Assembly: GCA_008501765.1 (NCBI GenBank)
Contig: QQUE01000007.1
Location: forward strand, 248,001-312,000
Reading direction: 5' to 3'
Length of the DNA: 64,000 nt
Origin: Calditrichota bacterium
GTDB taxonomy: Bacteria > Zhuqueibacterota > Zhuqueibacteria > Zhuqueibacterales > Geothermadaptataceae
Shown here: positions 1 to 9,581 of the stretch, piece by piece
How positions within the stretch are numbered: the first letter of the stretch is position 1
How the letters are laid out: the number at the start of each line of letters is the position of its first letter
Position numbers and translations under genes: made by a program
Notes under the pieces: generated by a model
Database searches by the model: none
What the model was told of the DNA's origin: nothing
Seen by the model: the letters and a program-made list of their open reading frames with translations, nothing else

Positions 1-63
1 GGCCGGTGTGATCGCAACACGATTTTCTTCGATGCTTGTTTCTTTGATTATGGCAATTCGCAT
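1..63 (-). CDS. Alanine dehydrogenase / NAD(P) transhydrogenase alpha family, N-terminus only
   Basis: The first 21 codons of a minus-strand gene run off the left edge. They read MRIAIIKETSIEENRVAITPA (21 residues, given here as MRIAIIKETS plus IEENRVAITPA). The K-E-x(5)-E-x-R-V-A-x-T-P pattern is the hallmark N-terminus of the AlaDh/PNT_N domain, shared by alanine dehydrogenase and the PntA subunit of the proton-pumping transhydrogenase. Too little is present to choose between them. The start is the ATG at 63, transcribed leftward and divergent from the gene at 245. Confidence 0.7.
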   Translation of the reverse strand, partial: MRIAIIKETSIEENRVAITPA

Positions 64-244
64 TTCAAACCTTGTTCATTTTATGAAAATTAAAGGAAAA
101 TTTTATTCAAGGGAACCGGGAATATTTCTATGAAGAATTGGTTATAAAAACGGAGCTGTAAGTTGTTTTTATAACGGCTTACGAACTTTGAGCAGATTGC
201 ATTGAAAATAAGATTTTTCACTGAAAAGTCAAGGGTTTAAAGTA

Positions 245-895
245 ATGGAAATGAAGGATTGTCCGCAATTACTTTGCAGGATTTTTGCATCGGTAATTTT
301 GTTTCTTTTTGGCATTTTAGTTTCAAATTGCATATCCGAAAAAGTATCAGAAAATCAGAATTCCTATTTTCTTGAAATTAGTGAATACAGGCAGAAAAAG
401 GACAATTTTATTAAAACATCCAATCGCTCCCCTCTCTCTGAATCTGACCGTATTAATTTTCAGAATCTATCCTATTTTGCAATTGATGGGATGTATCGAA
501 TTTCTGTCAAACTGCGGAAATACGCGGAACTGGACACGATTCAAATGTTCACCTCAAAAGGAACTAAAAGAAGGGCATTAAAATATGGGTTTTTTAATTT
601 CACACTTCATGGAAAAAATCATAAATTAGTCGCGTACAAATCTTTAAAAAATGGTTCAGTGCAAAATGACTACTTGTTTTTACCATTCTATGATAAAACC
701 AACGGTGTGGAAACCTATGGTGGTGGTCGTTTTTTAGACCTGCATGAAAATAAAAATAATGAATATATTCTCGATTTCAACCTGGCTTACAATCCCTATT
801 GTGCTTATGGTAATGAGAATTACATTTGCCCGAAACCACCCGAAGAAAACACAATTCACGCATTAATCGAAGCCGGGGAGAAAAAATGGAAATAA
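245..895 (+). CDS. DUF1684 family exported protein (probable lipoprotein)
   Basis: A 216-aa protein with a hydrophobic segment (about residues 12-29) ending at a Cys (residue 30, VSNC), which suggests a lipoprotein or signal anchor, although Asn before Cys is unusual. The C-terminal half matches the DUF1684 pattern: FYDKTNG, TYGGGRFLD, DFNLAYNPYCAY, then CPKPPEENT and a final AGE. Members of this family are exported proteins of unknown function. The stop overlaps the start of the next gene (886), which has its Shine-Dalgarno GGGGAG inside this gene, so the two are probably co-translated. The function is unknown. Confidence 0.8.
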   Translation: MEMKDCPQLLCRIFASVILFLFGILVSNCISEKVSENQNSYFLEISEYRQKKDNFIKTSNRSPLSESDRINFQNLSYFAIDGMYRISVKLRKYAELDTIQMFTSKGTKRRALKYGFFNFTLHGKNHKLVAYKSLKNGSVQNDYLFLPFYDKTNGVETYGGGRFLDLHENKNNEYILDFNLAYNPYCAYGNENYICPKPPEENTIHALIEAGEKKWK

Positions 896-1092
896 AACTT
901 GCTTCAATTATGACCTGCCCTAATTGTGGCTATAAAAAAGAAGAAAGCATGCCAATAAATGCCTGCACGTATTTTTATATATGTGAGAATTGTTCCATAA
1001 AATTAAGCCCCAAAGATGGGGATTGCTGTGTTTTCTGCTCATATGGCTCCACACAATGCCCACCTGTTCAGGCGAGTAAAAATTGCTGTTAG
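886..1092 (+). CDS. GDCCVxC-domain small cysteine-rich protein
   Basis: A 68-aa protein with nine Cys. It has a CPNCG knuckle near residue 11, a CENC knuckle, the signature GDCCVFCSYG, and a final NCC. The signature is that of the GDCCVxC domain (seleno)protein family; here all positions are Cys, with no in-frame UGA. The start is the ATG at 886 rather than an upstream in-frame codon at 826, because GGGGAG (875-880) lies just before it and this start gives the canonical N-terminus. It overlaps the DUF1684 stop by 10 bases. The family is thought to be a metal or redox protein; the exact role is unknown. Confidence 0.8.
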   Translation: MEIKLASIMTCPNCGYKKEESMPINACTYFYICENCSIKLSPKDGDCCVFCSYGSTQCPPVQASKNCC

Positions 1093-1151
1093 ATGGCAAA
1101 AGTGCCAGCTACATTTTTACAAATTTATCAACAGTTCGAATAGAAAATATT

Positions 1152-3689
1152 TCATTTCACCGGTTTGACATCCCAAATTTCTTTGGCATATTCCATAATC
1201 GTTCTGTCACTGGAAAAGTAACCTGAGCGTGCCACATTTAATATAGATTTATTGGTCCACTGTTCCCTGTTTTTATAATCATCACTGGCCTTTTCCTGAA
1301 TATTTATATAGGAATCTAAATCGGCCAGATGAAAGTATTGGTCGATTTGGGAAACCAGTTTTTCAAATATCGGTTTAAAAAGCCCCGGTTCTTTGGTGCA
1401 AAATAAATCGGATTTGATGGCATCCATAACGCGTTTTATATTTCTGTTTGTGTTATAAATTTCTAAAGAAATATTTCGCTGTTTGCCAAGCATTTGCTGA
1501 ATTTGTTCCGAAGTATGGCCGAATATATAAATATTCTCTTCACCCACCTCATCACGGATTTCAATATTGGCTCCATCCAGAGTTCCGATTGTAACAGCCC
1601 CGTTCAATATGAATTTCATATTGCCGGTCCCTGATGCCTCTTTCCCGGCTGTCGATATTTGTTCGCTCAGTTCGGTAGCGGGAATAATGTTTTCAGCCAA
1701 AGTCACGCGATAGTCCGGGATAAATACGACCTTCAGCTGATCTCGAATCAGGGGTTCATTATTAACAACATCCGCGACAGAGTTTATGAGTTTAATGATC
1801 AGTTTTGCTATATCGTAGCCAGGTGCAGCCTTGCCGGCAAAAATGTAAGTTTTGGGCCATGGCAGGTTTTTGCCATCTTCGACTATCATAAAATACTGAT
1901 GAATTACATTAAGAATATTCAGTAATTGTCTTTTGTATTCATGAATTCTTTTAATCTGAACATCAAATAAAGAATCGGGGTCAATTATTAAATGAGACTC
2001 ATTTTCGACGAGCGTGCACAGCTTTGTTTTGTTGGCTTTTTTTACAGCATTAAATTGTTGTTGGAAAGATGAGTCTACTCCAATAGTTTCAAGTTTTTTT
2101 AAAAAACTTAAATCATGGATCCAGTCGTCCCCAATGGTTTCAGTGATGAGGTTAGCCAGCCCGGGATTGCAATTTAAAAGCCAGCGTCGTTGGGTGATGC
2201 CGTTGGTTTTATTGTTGAACTTTTCCGGCCATAAAGCATAAAAATCCGGAATGAGATTTTTCTTGATCAGCTCCGAATGCAACTTTGCGACACCATTAAC
2301 AGAATGGCTGCCCATGATAGCCAAATTAGCCATACGAACATGTTTCGGTTCCCCATCTTCAACAAGCTCCATCTTTTTAATTTTCTCTCTCTGCTGCGGC
2401 CATTTTTTTGAAAGATTAGCGACAAAGCGTTTATTGATTTCATAAATGAGTTGCAGGTGCCGGGGGATAACTTTTTCCAATAAAGGAATGGACCATTTTT
2501 CCAAGGCCTCGGGCAGAAGAGTATGATTGGTATATCCGAAAGTTTCAACTGTCATTTTCCAGGCGATGTCCCAAACAATTTCATATTCGTCAACCAGGAT
2601 CCGCATAAGCTCAACCACCGCAAGCGCGGGGTGGGTATCGTTGAGCTGAATCGCATTTTGTTTGGGGAAATCTTCGATTGCAAAACCATGTTTTTCGTGC
2701 TGCCGCAAAATATCCCGCAAGGAGCAGGCGACAAGAAAATATTCCTGAATGAGGCGTAATTCGCGTCCTCGCTCGAATGAATCGGACGGATAAAGGATTT
2801 TTGAGACTGTTTCCGTGGTAATTTTTTGGTTTACGGCCTTAAAATAATCACCCTGATTGAATATTTTCATATTAAATTCGGAGGATGATCGAGCTGAAAA
2901 CAAACGCAAATAATTTACCGAGTTCCCGGTGTAACCGACGATTGGCATGTCGTTGGGCACTCCGATGATTAGTTGCCAATCCAGCCACATCGGATTGTAC
3001 TCTCCCTGCCTGTCCGATTCATGTTGAATCGAACCATAGACCGGCACTAAAATCATTTCATCGCAGCGTTCAATTTGCCACGGTGTTTTTTCTCGCTGCC
3101 AATTATCGGGCATTTCCTGCTGATAGCCGTTGTCCAACTTTTGTTTAAAAAGCCCGAATTCATAATTAATGCCGTATCCAAAACCAGGAATTGACAGGGA
3201 TGCCATTGAATCGAGAAAACAGGCTGCCAAACGCCCCAGTCCACCGTTTCCCAGGGCCGCATCCGGCTCCTCATTTTCGATATCTTCGAGCTTAAAACCA
3301 AGCTGATCGATGGCTTTCTCGTACACGTGATGCAAGTTTAAATTGTATAAATTGTTTATCAAAGATCGGCCGACAAGAAACTCCATTGATAAGTAGTGAA
3401 TTCTTTTTGCCCGGGCAACTTGATAACGTTTTTCTGTGGCCAAAAGGCGATCAATCATTCCTTCCCGAACCGAAAGCGCGACAGCCTGGAAGACATGTTT
3501 TGGTTTTACAGAATCTGTGTCTAATCCAAGCGAATATTTCAAATGATATCGAATGGAATCAATGGCCATTTCGATCGAAATTTCAGTATCTGGATTTTTT
3601 ATTACTGAGTGAGATTTGTCAATTAATTCTTGGGGTGTCTGCTGGCCCCGGTCTTCAATCAGGGAAGATTTTCTCGTGTGTTTACTCAT
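1152..3689 (-). CDS. glgP: Glycogen/alpha-glucan phosphorylase
   Basis: An 845-aa protein, full length for the GT35 phosphorylase family. It degrades glycogen or maltodextrin with phosphate to glucose-1-phosphate, in the cytoplasm, using PLP. Visible motifs are SMEFLVGRSL near residue 101, NGGLGRLAACFLDS near 148, LNDTHPALAV near 349, and the PLP-lysine motif EASGTGNMKF with Lys near 692, followed by LDGANIEI. The next upstream gene on the same strand (DUF4301) is 89 bases away, so co-transcription is possible. Nothing is truncated. Confidence 0.97.
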   Translation of the reverse strand: MSKHTRKSSLIEDRGQQTPQELIDKSHSVIKNPDTEISIEMAIDSIRYHLKYSLGLDTDSVKPKHVFQAVALSVREGMIDRLLATEKRYQVARAKRIHYLSMEFLVGRSLINNLYNLNLHHVYEKAIDQLGFKLEDIENEEPDAALGNGGLGRLAACFLDSMASLSIPGFGYGINYEFGLFKQKLDNGYQQEMPDNWQREKTPWQIERCDEMILVPVYGSIQHESDRQGEYNPMWLDWQLIIGVPNDMPIVGYTGNSVNYLRLFSARSSSEFNMKIFNQGDYFKAVNQKITTETVSKILYPSDSFERGRELRLIQEYFLVACSLRDILRQHEKHGFAIEDFPKQNAIQLNDTHPALAVVELMRILVDEYEIVWDIAWKMTVETFGYTNHTLLPEALEKWSIPLLEKVIPRHLQLIYEINKRFVANLSKKWPQQREKIKKMELVEDGEPKHVRMANLAIMGSHSVNGVAKLHSELIKKNLIPDFYALWPEKFNNKTNGITQRRWLLNCNPGLANLITETIGDDWIHDLSFLKKLETIGVDSSFQQQFNAVKKANKTKLCTLVENESHLIIDPDSLFDVQIKRIHEYKRQLLNILNVIHQYFMIVEDGKNLPWPKTYIFAGKAAPGYDIAKLIIKLINSVADVVNNEPLIRDQLKVVFIPDYRVTLAENIIPATELSEQISTAGKEASGTGNMKFILNGAVTIGTLDGANIEIRDEVGEENIYIFGHTSEQIQQMLGKQRNISLEIYNTNRNIKRVMDAIKSDLFCTKEPGLFKPIFEKLVSQIDQYFHLADLDSYINIQEKASDDYKNREQWTNKSILNVARSGYFSSDRTIMEYAKEIWDVKPVK

Positions 3690-3778
3690 TTTTTAACTCC
3701 AGATTTTAACTACTCAAATCTGCATTTTTTTTGAGGATTTAAAAGATACAAACTTTTGCACAACGGATTAATTTTGAA

Positions 3779-5374
3779 TTATTGTTTTGTTCCAACGGAA
3801 TGTTCCGGGCGCAATAAATCAAAAACCGTTTTCACCGGATTGAAAGTCGTGGTTGGCATTTCCACAAAAAATGTCGTCCAAAACGCCATGGCTCCGTTCC
3901 ATAATCCGGGCAACTCCAGGGCTAATAAATCGCGCCCTTCCATTGATTTCTTCGAGATGAAACCAGCTTCGTTATCAACGAATTCTTTCAAATTAAATGG
4001 ATTCCCGCGGTAATCGCGCACACTGCACACGAGGTCAACCGGATTAAAATGTGTGGATTTGTGTAACTGTTCAACTTGTGCCGGCTCGGATTTGTTTATT
4101 TGTACCTGCTCGACAATTTGTTTTGAAATAGTGCCATTTTTATGTTCCACCCAAAATGGCCCGCCACCAGGATCGCCTTCATTTTTTACCATACCACAAA
4201 CGCGAATAGGGCGATCTAAAACTGAACGGATATAGCGCTCTTTTTCCTGTAAAGCGCCCAATTTTACGGATTCAGGAATGGTTAATTGTAAAGTTTTACT
4301 TATGAATATTAGCCCATTTTCAATTGCTTGTTCCTGATATTCCTTGCCATCCAATGCTGTTAATAATGCAAAAATTTCTTTTTCTTTTTGCAGCAAAAAA
4401 CCGCCTAAGACTTTCTTGTATTTAATTTCATCCTCTTTTAGATGATCAGGCAATATATTGTCAACATTTTTAATAAATACAATATCTGCTCGCAGGTCGT
4501 TGATATTTTCGATCAAGGCTCCATGCCCACCTGGTCGGAAAACAAGCGAATTGTTTTGGCTTCTGAAGAGTTCAAATTGAAAATCGACTGCGATTGTATC
4601 TGTTTTTGGTTTTTGAAATGAATGAGAAATGTCAAATTGTATCCCATTTTTATAGGTCTCAAGGGCCTTAGATTTTTGAATCAGAAATAAGTCCTCATGC
4701 TGCGGGGAAATTGTGAAATGCAGTTTTGTTATGCCGCCCGATGAACGCACATAAGCCAGTGCTTCGATTAAATGCTCATCAAAAGGTGTTCTGATTTCTG
4801 TGGCATATTTATGAAAAGGGATCAGCAGCTTTGGTAAATTTGAGAAATTTAATCCTTTATCAGTTAATAAAAATTCAAGGATTGTTTTAATATCCTTGTT
4901 GTTGTGCAAAGTGGAAAAATTGGTCGAAGAAGTCTCTATCGCTGCGTTCAATTTATCATAAAATGCCATAATGGGAAATCGGTCGAATAACTGACCTATA
5001 TCGGAAACATTTCCCTTTTCAGGTGATTGAAAATTAGCGTCATTTGAAGTATCGTGCATTAATTCAAGCAACGCTTTAAACATCCGTGTCGCAGCTCCGG
5101 AGGCCGGGACGAATTTCTGCATCCGTCCACTCGCCTGGGCTATCTCGAAATTTTCTATGAGTTCGTCATGCAAATCATCCTGTATTTGAATTATGCCATC
5201 GCCAATCGTGCAAGGACGCGCTAAATTCAGATATTTTTTTCCATTTTTAAATTGCTCTATTTGCCCTGAAACATCATTTGCCGTCAATCCGTGTTGTTCA
5301 AAGTGTTTTCTGTCAGAATTCGTATACACACGCTGCTCCTGCTGTTCAATCAAATGAATTTTTCTCCACCTCAT
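3779..5374 (-). CDS. DUF4301 family protein
   Basis: A 531-aa cytoplasmic protein of the DUF4301 family, typical of Bacteroidota and relatives. It shows the family core FVPASGAATRMFK (about residues 87-99), FRPGGHGALIENI (about residue 280), VCGMVKNEGDPGGGPFWVE (about 393) and a C-terminal GLWNGAMAFW. The GxAT/GGHGAL motifs resemble nucleotide-sugar-binding loops, but no activity is established to my knowledge. It lies directly upstream of glgP on the same strand, so a carbohydrate-related role is a guess from context only. Confidence 0.85.
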   Translation of the reverse strand: MRWRKIHLIEQQEQRVYTNSDRKHFEQHGLTANDVSGQIEQFKNGKKYLNLARPCTIGDGIIQIQDDLHDELIENFEIAQASGRMQKFVPASGAATRMFKALLELMHDTSNDANFQSPEKGNVSDIGQLFDRFPIMAFYDKLNAAIETSSTNFSTLHNNKDIKTILEFLLTDKGLNFSNLPKLLIPFHKYATEIRTPFDEHLIEALAYVRSSGGITKLHFTISPQHEDLFLIQKSKALETYKNGIQFDISHSFQKPKTDTIAVDFQFELFRSQNNSLVFRPGGHGALIENINDLRADIVFIKNVDNILPDHLKEDEIKYKKVLGGFLLQKEKEIFALLTALDGKEYQEQAIENGLIFISKTLQLTIPESVKLGALQEKERYIRSVLDRPIRVCGMVKNEGDPGGGPFWVEHKNGTISKQIVEQVQINKSEPAQVEQLHKSTHFNPVDLVCSVRDYRGNPFNLKEFVDNEAGFISKKSMEGRDLLALELPGLWNGAMAFWTTFFVEMPTTTFNPVKTVFDLLRPEHSVGTKQ

Positions 5375-6032
5375 TGACTGTGAAGAATTCCTGTTTTATG
5401 AACCTGATTTATGGATCTGAGAATTTATTAAAATTCAAATTTTATGAGTCAATAATAAACAAAATTTTATAGCATATTCTCAAGTTAAATCAACCAATAT
5501 TTTTTCTTAAGTAATTAAATAAATATTCACAATGGCTTAAAATAATAAACCTGTAAAGTTAAAAATTATTAAGAATTTAGTCGGTCGAAATGCCTTGAAA
5601 CTGAGCATTAATTTTCAGTATATTCCCGCGTATTTGAACGAGAGTGTTCTGTTTAAAAATAATTAAATATTGTACTGACGCCAGACGGCTTATGCAGCAA
5701 AAAGCGCATCTTCTGTTAAATACTTACCAGGATGAAAAGCCGATTTTTCATAGAATCAATGTTCTTTTCAATTGCTTTCATGTGGCGGATTGGTATATTA
5801 ATAAACTTTTTAAACTAACTTTTAAACTCTATTCTATTTTGTCGACCAATCTTGTTTTAAATATAAACGATGTGGTTGTTTCATTTTAAGTTAAAACGAA
5901 CAAAATTTAATAATCAGCATTCGGAGGGCATTCTGGCGCAGTCATGATTTAAACTTTGTTTTAGCGCGATACAGCTTTAATCTGTCAATTTAATCAATCA
6001 GGTTTTAATTCATTTATTAATGGAGAATAAAG
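5375..6032. other. Intergenic region, 658 bp, divergent promoters expected
   Basis: An AT-rich gap between the divergent DUF4301 gene (minus) and the decarboxylating dehydrogenase gene (plus). It should carry promoters for both directions. I see no RNA gene, terminator or clear repeat. An 81-codon open frame at 5644-5889 has no ribosome-binding site and no recognisable motif, and I do not consider it a gene. Confidence 0.5.
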
Positions 6033-7151
6033 ATGGCAAAATATAAAATTGCCTGGCTCCCAGGTGATGGGATTGGTATTGAAGTTTTGGAAGCAACTGA
6101 AATAATTCTTGATAAATTAGGTTTTGATGCAGAGCTGATACACGGCGATATTGGCTGGGAATTCTGGTGCAAAGAGGGAGATCCCTTGCCGCAACGAACC
6201 ATCGATTTATTGAAAAATGTTGATGCTGCCATGTTTGGCGCGATCACTTCAAAACCGGCGAAAGAAGCCGTGAATGAACTCGATCCTGCCCTGCGTGATA
6301 AGGGATTTTCCTATCGCTCTCCAATTGTGAGAATGCGTCAAACTTTCGAACTTTATAATTGCATGCGACCGACCAAAGGTTATCCCGGCAATCCGCTCAA
6401 TCACAAGGAAGGGATTGATATTGTTGTTTTTCGTGAGAATACGGAAGATTTATATGCTGGTGTCGAGTATGCAAAAGTACCTCTGGAAGTACGCCAGGTT
6501 TTGTCATCAACAGCGCCGGCTTTTGCCAGATTTAAAGATGTCAGCGACGATGATCTCGCCATTTCCTGCAAAATAAACACCCGGCAAGGTTGCGAAAAAA
6601 TTATCCGGGCTGCTTTCGATTTTGCGAAGAAGTTTAATCGTAAAAAAGTAACTGTTGTGCATAAAGCCAATGTTGTTCGTGCAACCGACGGCCTTTTCCT
6701 TGAAACTGGGAAAGCCATAGCGAAAGAATATCCCGGCATCGAACTTGACGATGCCAATATTGACGCTATGTGCATGTGGTTGCTAAAAAATCCACACAAT
6801 TACGATGTACTCGTTGCCCCAAATTTATACGGTGACATCGTTTCTGATTTATGCGCACAAATGGTCGGTGGACTCGGATTTGCGTGTTCCGGCAATATCG
6901 GCAATGATCTGGCTGTTTTTGAACCAACCCATGGTTCTGCTCCAAAATATGCAGGGCAATACAAAGTAAATCCAATTGCAACACTACTCGCCGCTAAAAT
7001 GATGCTCGATTGGCTTGGCGAGACCGAAATGGGCCGCAAATTGGAAGCATCCGTCGCAAGTGTCATAAAAGAAGGAAAAGTAAAAACTTACGACATGGGT
7101 GGATCTGTTAAAACCCTCGACATGGCCAGGGCAATTGCTGAAAAACTCTAA
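6033..7151 (+). CDS. Isocitrate/isopropylmalate dehydrogenase family enzyme
   Basis: A 372-aa beta-decarboxylating dehydrogenase. It shows the nucleotide-site start WLPGDGIGIEV (residues 8-18), the substrate loop YRSPIVRMRQTFELYNCMRP with its Arg series, FRENTEDLYAGVEY, the Lys-Asn helix TVVHKANVV, and GDIVSDLCAQMVGGLGFACSGNIG. FEPTHGSAPKYAG near residue 295 is the usual cofactor-binding loop. The chain resembles NAD-type isocitrate, homoisocitrate and isopropylmalate dehydrogenases equally well, so the substrate is open. It begins a five-gene plus-strand cluster that also has LeuC- and LeuD-like subunits, which suggests it oxidises the 2-alkylmalate or isocitrate-like product they make. Confidence 0.9.
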   Translation: MAKYKIAWLPGDGIGIEVLEATEIILDKLGFDAELIHGDIGWEFWCKEGDPLPQRTIDLLKNVDAAMFGAITSKPAKEAVNELDPALRDKGFSYRSPIVRMRQTFELYNCMRPTKGYPGNPLNHKEGIDIVVFRENTEDLYAGVEYAKVPLEVRQVLSSTAPAFARFKDVSDDDLAISCKINTRQGCEKIIRAAFDFAKKFNRKKVTVVHKANVVRATDGLFLETGKAIAKEYPGIELDDANIDAMCMWLLKNPHNYDVLVAPNLYGDIVSDLCAQMVGGLGFACSGNIGNDLAVFEPTHGSAPKYAGQYKVNPIATLLAAKMMLDWLGETEMGRKLEASVASVIKEGKVKTYDMGGSVKTLDMARAIAEKL

Positions 7152-7247
7152 TTCTGATTTTAACATATTCAATGTATAAAACGAGGCGTTGTGTGAATCT
7201 TTCACCAACGCCTTCATAAATTATTGACAGATTTAATTGGTAAAATT

Positions 7248-8162
7248 ATGAAAAATATAACAATTCATGAAGTTGGATTAAGAGACGGCCTGCAGATGGA
7301 AAAAATGCACGTTCCGTTTGAAACAAAAGCCGCCTGGCTGCAGCAACTCATCGATTCAGGAGTTGATATTATTCAAATTGGTTCATTTGTCCACCCCAAA
7401 TATGTGCCACAAATGGCCGAAACCGATGCCTTGTTTCGCCAATTCGCACTCGAAAAATCAAGACCCGATGGCCTGATATATTCCGGTCTTGTATTGAATG
7501 AAAAAGGACTGGAGCGTGGGTTGGATTGCGGCGTTGATATGTTTTGCATGGGTGTTTCTGCCAGTGAAACACACAGTATGAAAAACACCAAAATGACCGT
7601 TGACGAAGCCTTGCCACGAATAATCAAAATGGCGCATCTTGCAGAAGAAGCAAATAAGTCTGTCCAAGTTTCTGTTCAATCAGCTTTTGGGTGTGGCTTT
7701 GAGGGGCCAATCGCTGTTTCCCAGATTGAACGAATCGTGCATAAATATGTGGATGCGGGTTTAAAAAACATCAGCCTCGCTGATACCGCAGGTCATGCCA
7801 GTCCGGCCCAGGTTGAACAACTTCTCGAAACTGTGCTCAAAATTGATAATTCACTGGAAATAACGTGTCATTTTCATAATACTTATGGCCTTGCACTGGC
7901 CAATTGTTTTAGCGCAATGAAAATGGGTGTGACTATTTTTGAATCGGCATTTGCCGGATTGGGTGGTTGTCCCTTTACAGCCGTTGCAGGTGGTAACGTT
8001 TGCACAGAAGACCTGGTTCATATGCTGCAGAGAACCGGTGACTGTACCCATGTTCAGTTGAATTCGCTGCTGAATCTGGCGAAAGAAACCGCACGGTTTT
8101 TCTCGCGTGAAATGGATGGCAAAATTTACCGAACGGGCGAAATTACATATCAAAATAAATAA
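7248..8162 (+). CDS. HMG-CoA-lyase-type (hydroxyacyl-CoA) lyase
   Basis: A 304-aa TIM-barrel lyase of the HMGL-like family. The substrate/metal motif EVGLRDGLQ is at residues 7-15, HFHNTYG near residue 207 gives the metal His pair, and the flexible catalytic loop GLGGCPF...GNVCTED carries the conserved Cys near residue 240. This Cys loop is typical of HMG-CoA lyase rather than isopropylmalate synthase. The enzyme should cleave or form a 3-hydroxy-3-methyl acyl-CoA; HMG-CoA or citramalyl-CoA are candidates. The ATG at 7248 is chosen because it gives the normal N-terminus; an upstream in-frame TTG at 7224 has no better ribosome-binding site. Confidence 0.88.
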   Translation: MKNITIHEVGLRDGLQMEKMHVPFETKAAWLQQLIDSGVDIIQIGSFVHPKYVPQMAETDALFRQFALEKSRPDGLIYSGLVLNEKGLERGLDCGVDMFCMGVSASETHSMKNTKMTVDEALPRIIKMAHLAEEANKSVQVSVQSAFGCGFEGPIAVSQIERIVHKYVDAGLKNISLADTAGHASPAQVEQLLETVLKIDNSLEITCHFHNTYGLALANCFSAMKMGVTIFESAFAGLGGCPFTAVAGGNVCTEDLVHMLQRTGDCTHVQLNSLLNLAKETARFFSREMDGKIYRTGEITYQNK

Positions 8163-8203
8163 ATATTATACCTTAAATCTAATATTACAGAAGTGCGGAG
8201 ATA

Positions 8204-9400
8204 ATGATGAAACTCCTCGACGGTATTCGTGTTCTCGATCTCACAAATGTTCTTTCCGGGCCTTTTTCAACTTTGCATTTAGCCCTTTGTGGCGCCGATG
8301 TGGTAAAAGTTGAAAATCCAAAAGGTGGCGATTTAGCCCGAAAACTTGGGAATGTTCCGGAATACAATCAAAAATTATTGGGTACCAGTTTTCTTGCACA
8401 AAATGCCAATAAAAAATCAATAACATTAAATTTGAAAGCTGATGAAGCTAAAAATATTTTCCGTGAATTGGTTAAAACAGCCGATGTCGTTGTCGAGAAT
8501 TTCCGCCCCGGAGTCATGGACAGATTGGGCCTCGGTTATGATGATCTGGCGAAGATTAATCCAAAAATAATCTATTGTGCTATCTCAGGATTTGGCCAGG
8601 AAGGCCCGGATTCTCTGAAGCCTGCTTATGATCAAATTATTCAAGGCCTGAGTGGTGTCATGTCCGTCAATGGGGATGAACGATTGAATCCATTGCGAGC
8701 GGGATTTCCGCTTTGTGACACTGTCGGTGGCTTAAATGCGGCGTTTGCCATCATGGCAGCTCTTTACTATCGAGAGCACACAGGTGAAGGGCAAATGATC
8801 GATATTGCACTTCTCGATTCGATAATGCCGCTCATGGGCTGGATTGCGGCTAATTTATTGATCGGTGGAAAAGAGCCGGTTTTAATGGGAAATGATAATT
8901 TCACCGCAGCCCCGTCAGGTACATTTTTAACACAAGATGGCTACATAAATATCGCTGCCAACAAACAGGAACAATGGCACGCTGTTACCGAAATTATCGG
9001 CGCACCGGAGCTCAAAACCGATCCGCGATTTGATGAACGCGACACACGAAAGAAAAATCGCAAGGAATTGACACCAATAATCGAAGCGAAATTAAAAATG
9101 AAACCAACATCTTTTTGGGTTGAGGAATTCAATAATAATAGTGTGCCTGCGGGAGCCATTCTAAATTTACCGGATGCCCTAAATTCTGAGCAGGTTCAAT
9201 TTCGCAACACCCTCGAAACGGTTGAAAAAGAAGGTATCGGTTCACTTAAGCTTTTTAATTTAACAGCCAAATTCAGCAAAACTCCGGGTACGCTTGATTC
9301 ACCCCCCCCTGATTTATCAGAACACACATTGGAAATATTATCTGAACTTGGAAAATCGAAGGAAGAAATTGACGATTTAAGGAGTAAAGGAATTATTTGA
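8204..9400 (+). CDS. CaiB/BaiF (class III) CoA transferase
   Basis: A 398-aa family III CoA transferase. It shows LDGIRVLDLTNVLSGPF at the N-terminus, GADVVKVENPKGGD (about residues 29-42), NKKSITLNLK, and YDQIIQGLSGVM, whose Asp is the covalent-intermediate residue of formyl-CoA transferase relatives. GRPGVMDRLGLGYDDL is close to the family text. The enzyme exchanges CoA between organic acids, probably using succinyl-CoA or acetyl-CoA as donor. Lying between the lyase and the LeuC/LeuD-like genes, it most likely frees or activates the hydroxyacid intermediate of that pathway, for example citramalate/citramalyl-CoA (inference). Confidence 0.92.
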   Translation: MMKLLDGIRVLDLTNVLSGPFSTLHLALCGADVVKVENPKGGDLARKLGNVPEYNQKLLGTSFLAQNANKKSITLNLKADEAKNIFRELVKTADVVVENFRPGVMDRLGLGYDDLAKINPKIIYCAISGFGQEGPDSLKPAYDQIIQGLSGVMSVNGDERLNPLRAGFPLCDTVGGLNAAFAIMAALYYREHTGEGQMIDIALLDSIMPLMGWIAANLLIGGKEPVLMGNDNFTAAPSGTFLTQDGYINIAANKQEQWHAVTEIIGAPELKTDPRFDERDTRKKNRKELTPIIEAKLKMKPTSFWVEEFNNNSVPAGAILNLPDALNSEQVQFRNTLETVEKEGIGSLKLFNLTAKFSKTPGTLDSPPPDLSEHTLEILSELGKSKEEIDDLRSKGII

Positions 9401-9581
9401 AATCCAAAAATATCTTTTTAAATTTGCTTTCAAGTTATAGATTTTATTTATATTTTACATTTGTTAGATTAATATTTATTATAATATTATCTGTCTGAGT
9501 TTCACATCTAAAATCACTTCTGTAATTAAACAGAAAATATTTTTTGATAAAGCATCCCATTAAACTAAATTGGAGGTTAAT

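Noticed and set aside
5644-5889. 81-codon open frame in the divergent intergenic region
   Set aside because: It has no ribosome-binding site and no recognisable motif, and its AT-rich composition is like the surrounding non-coding DNA.
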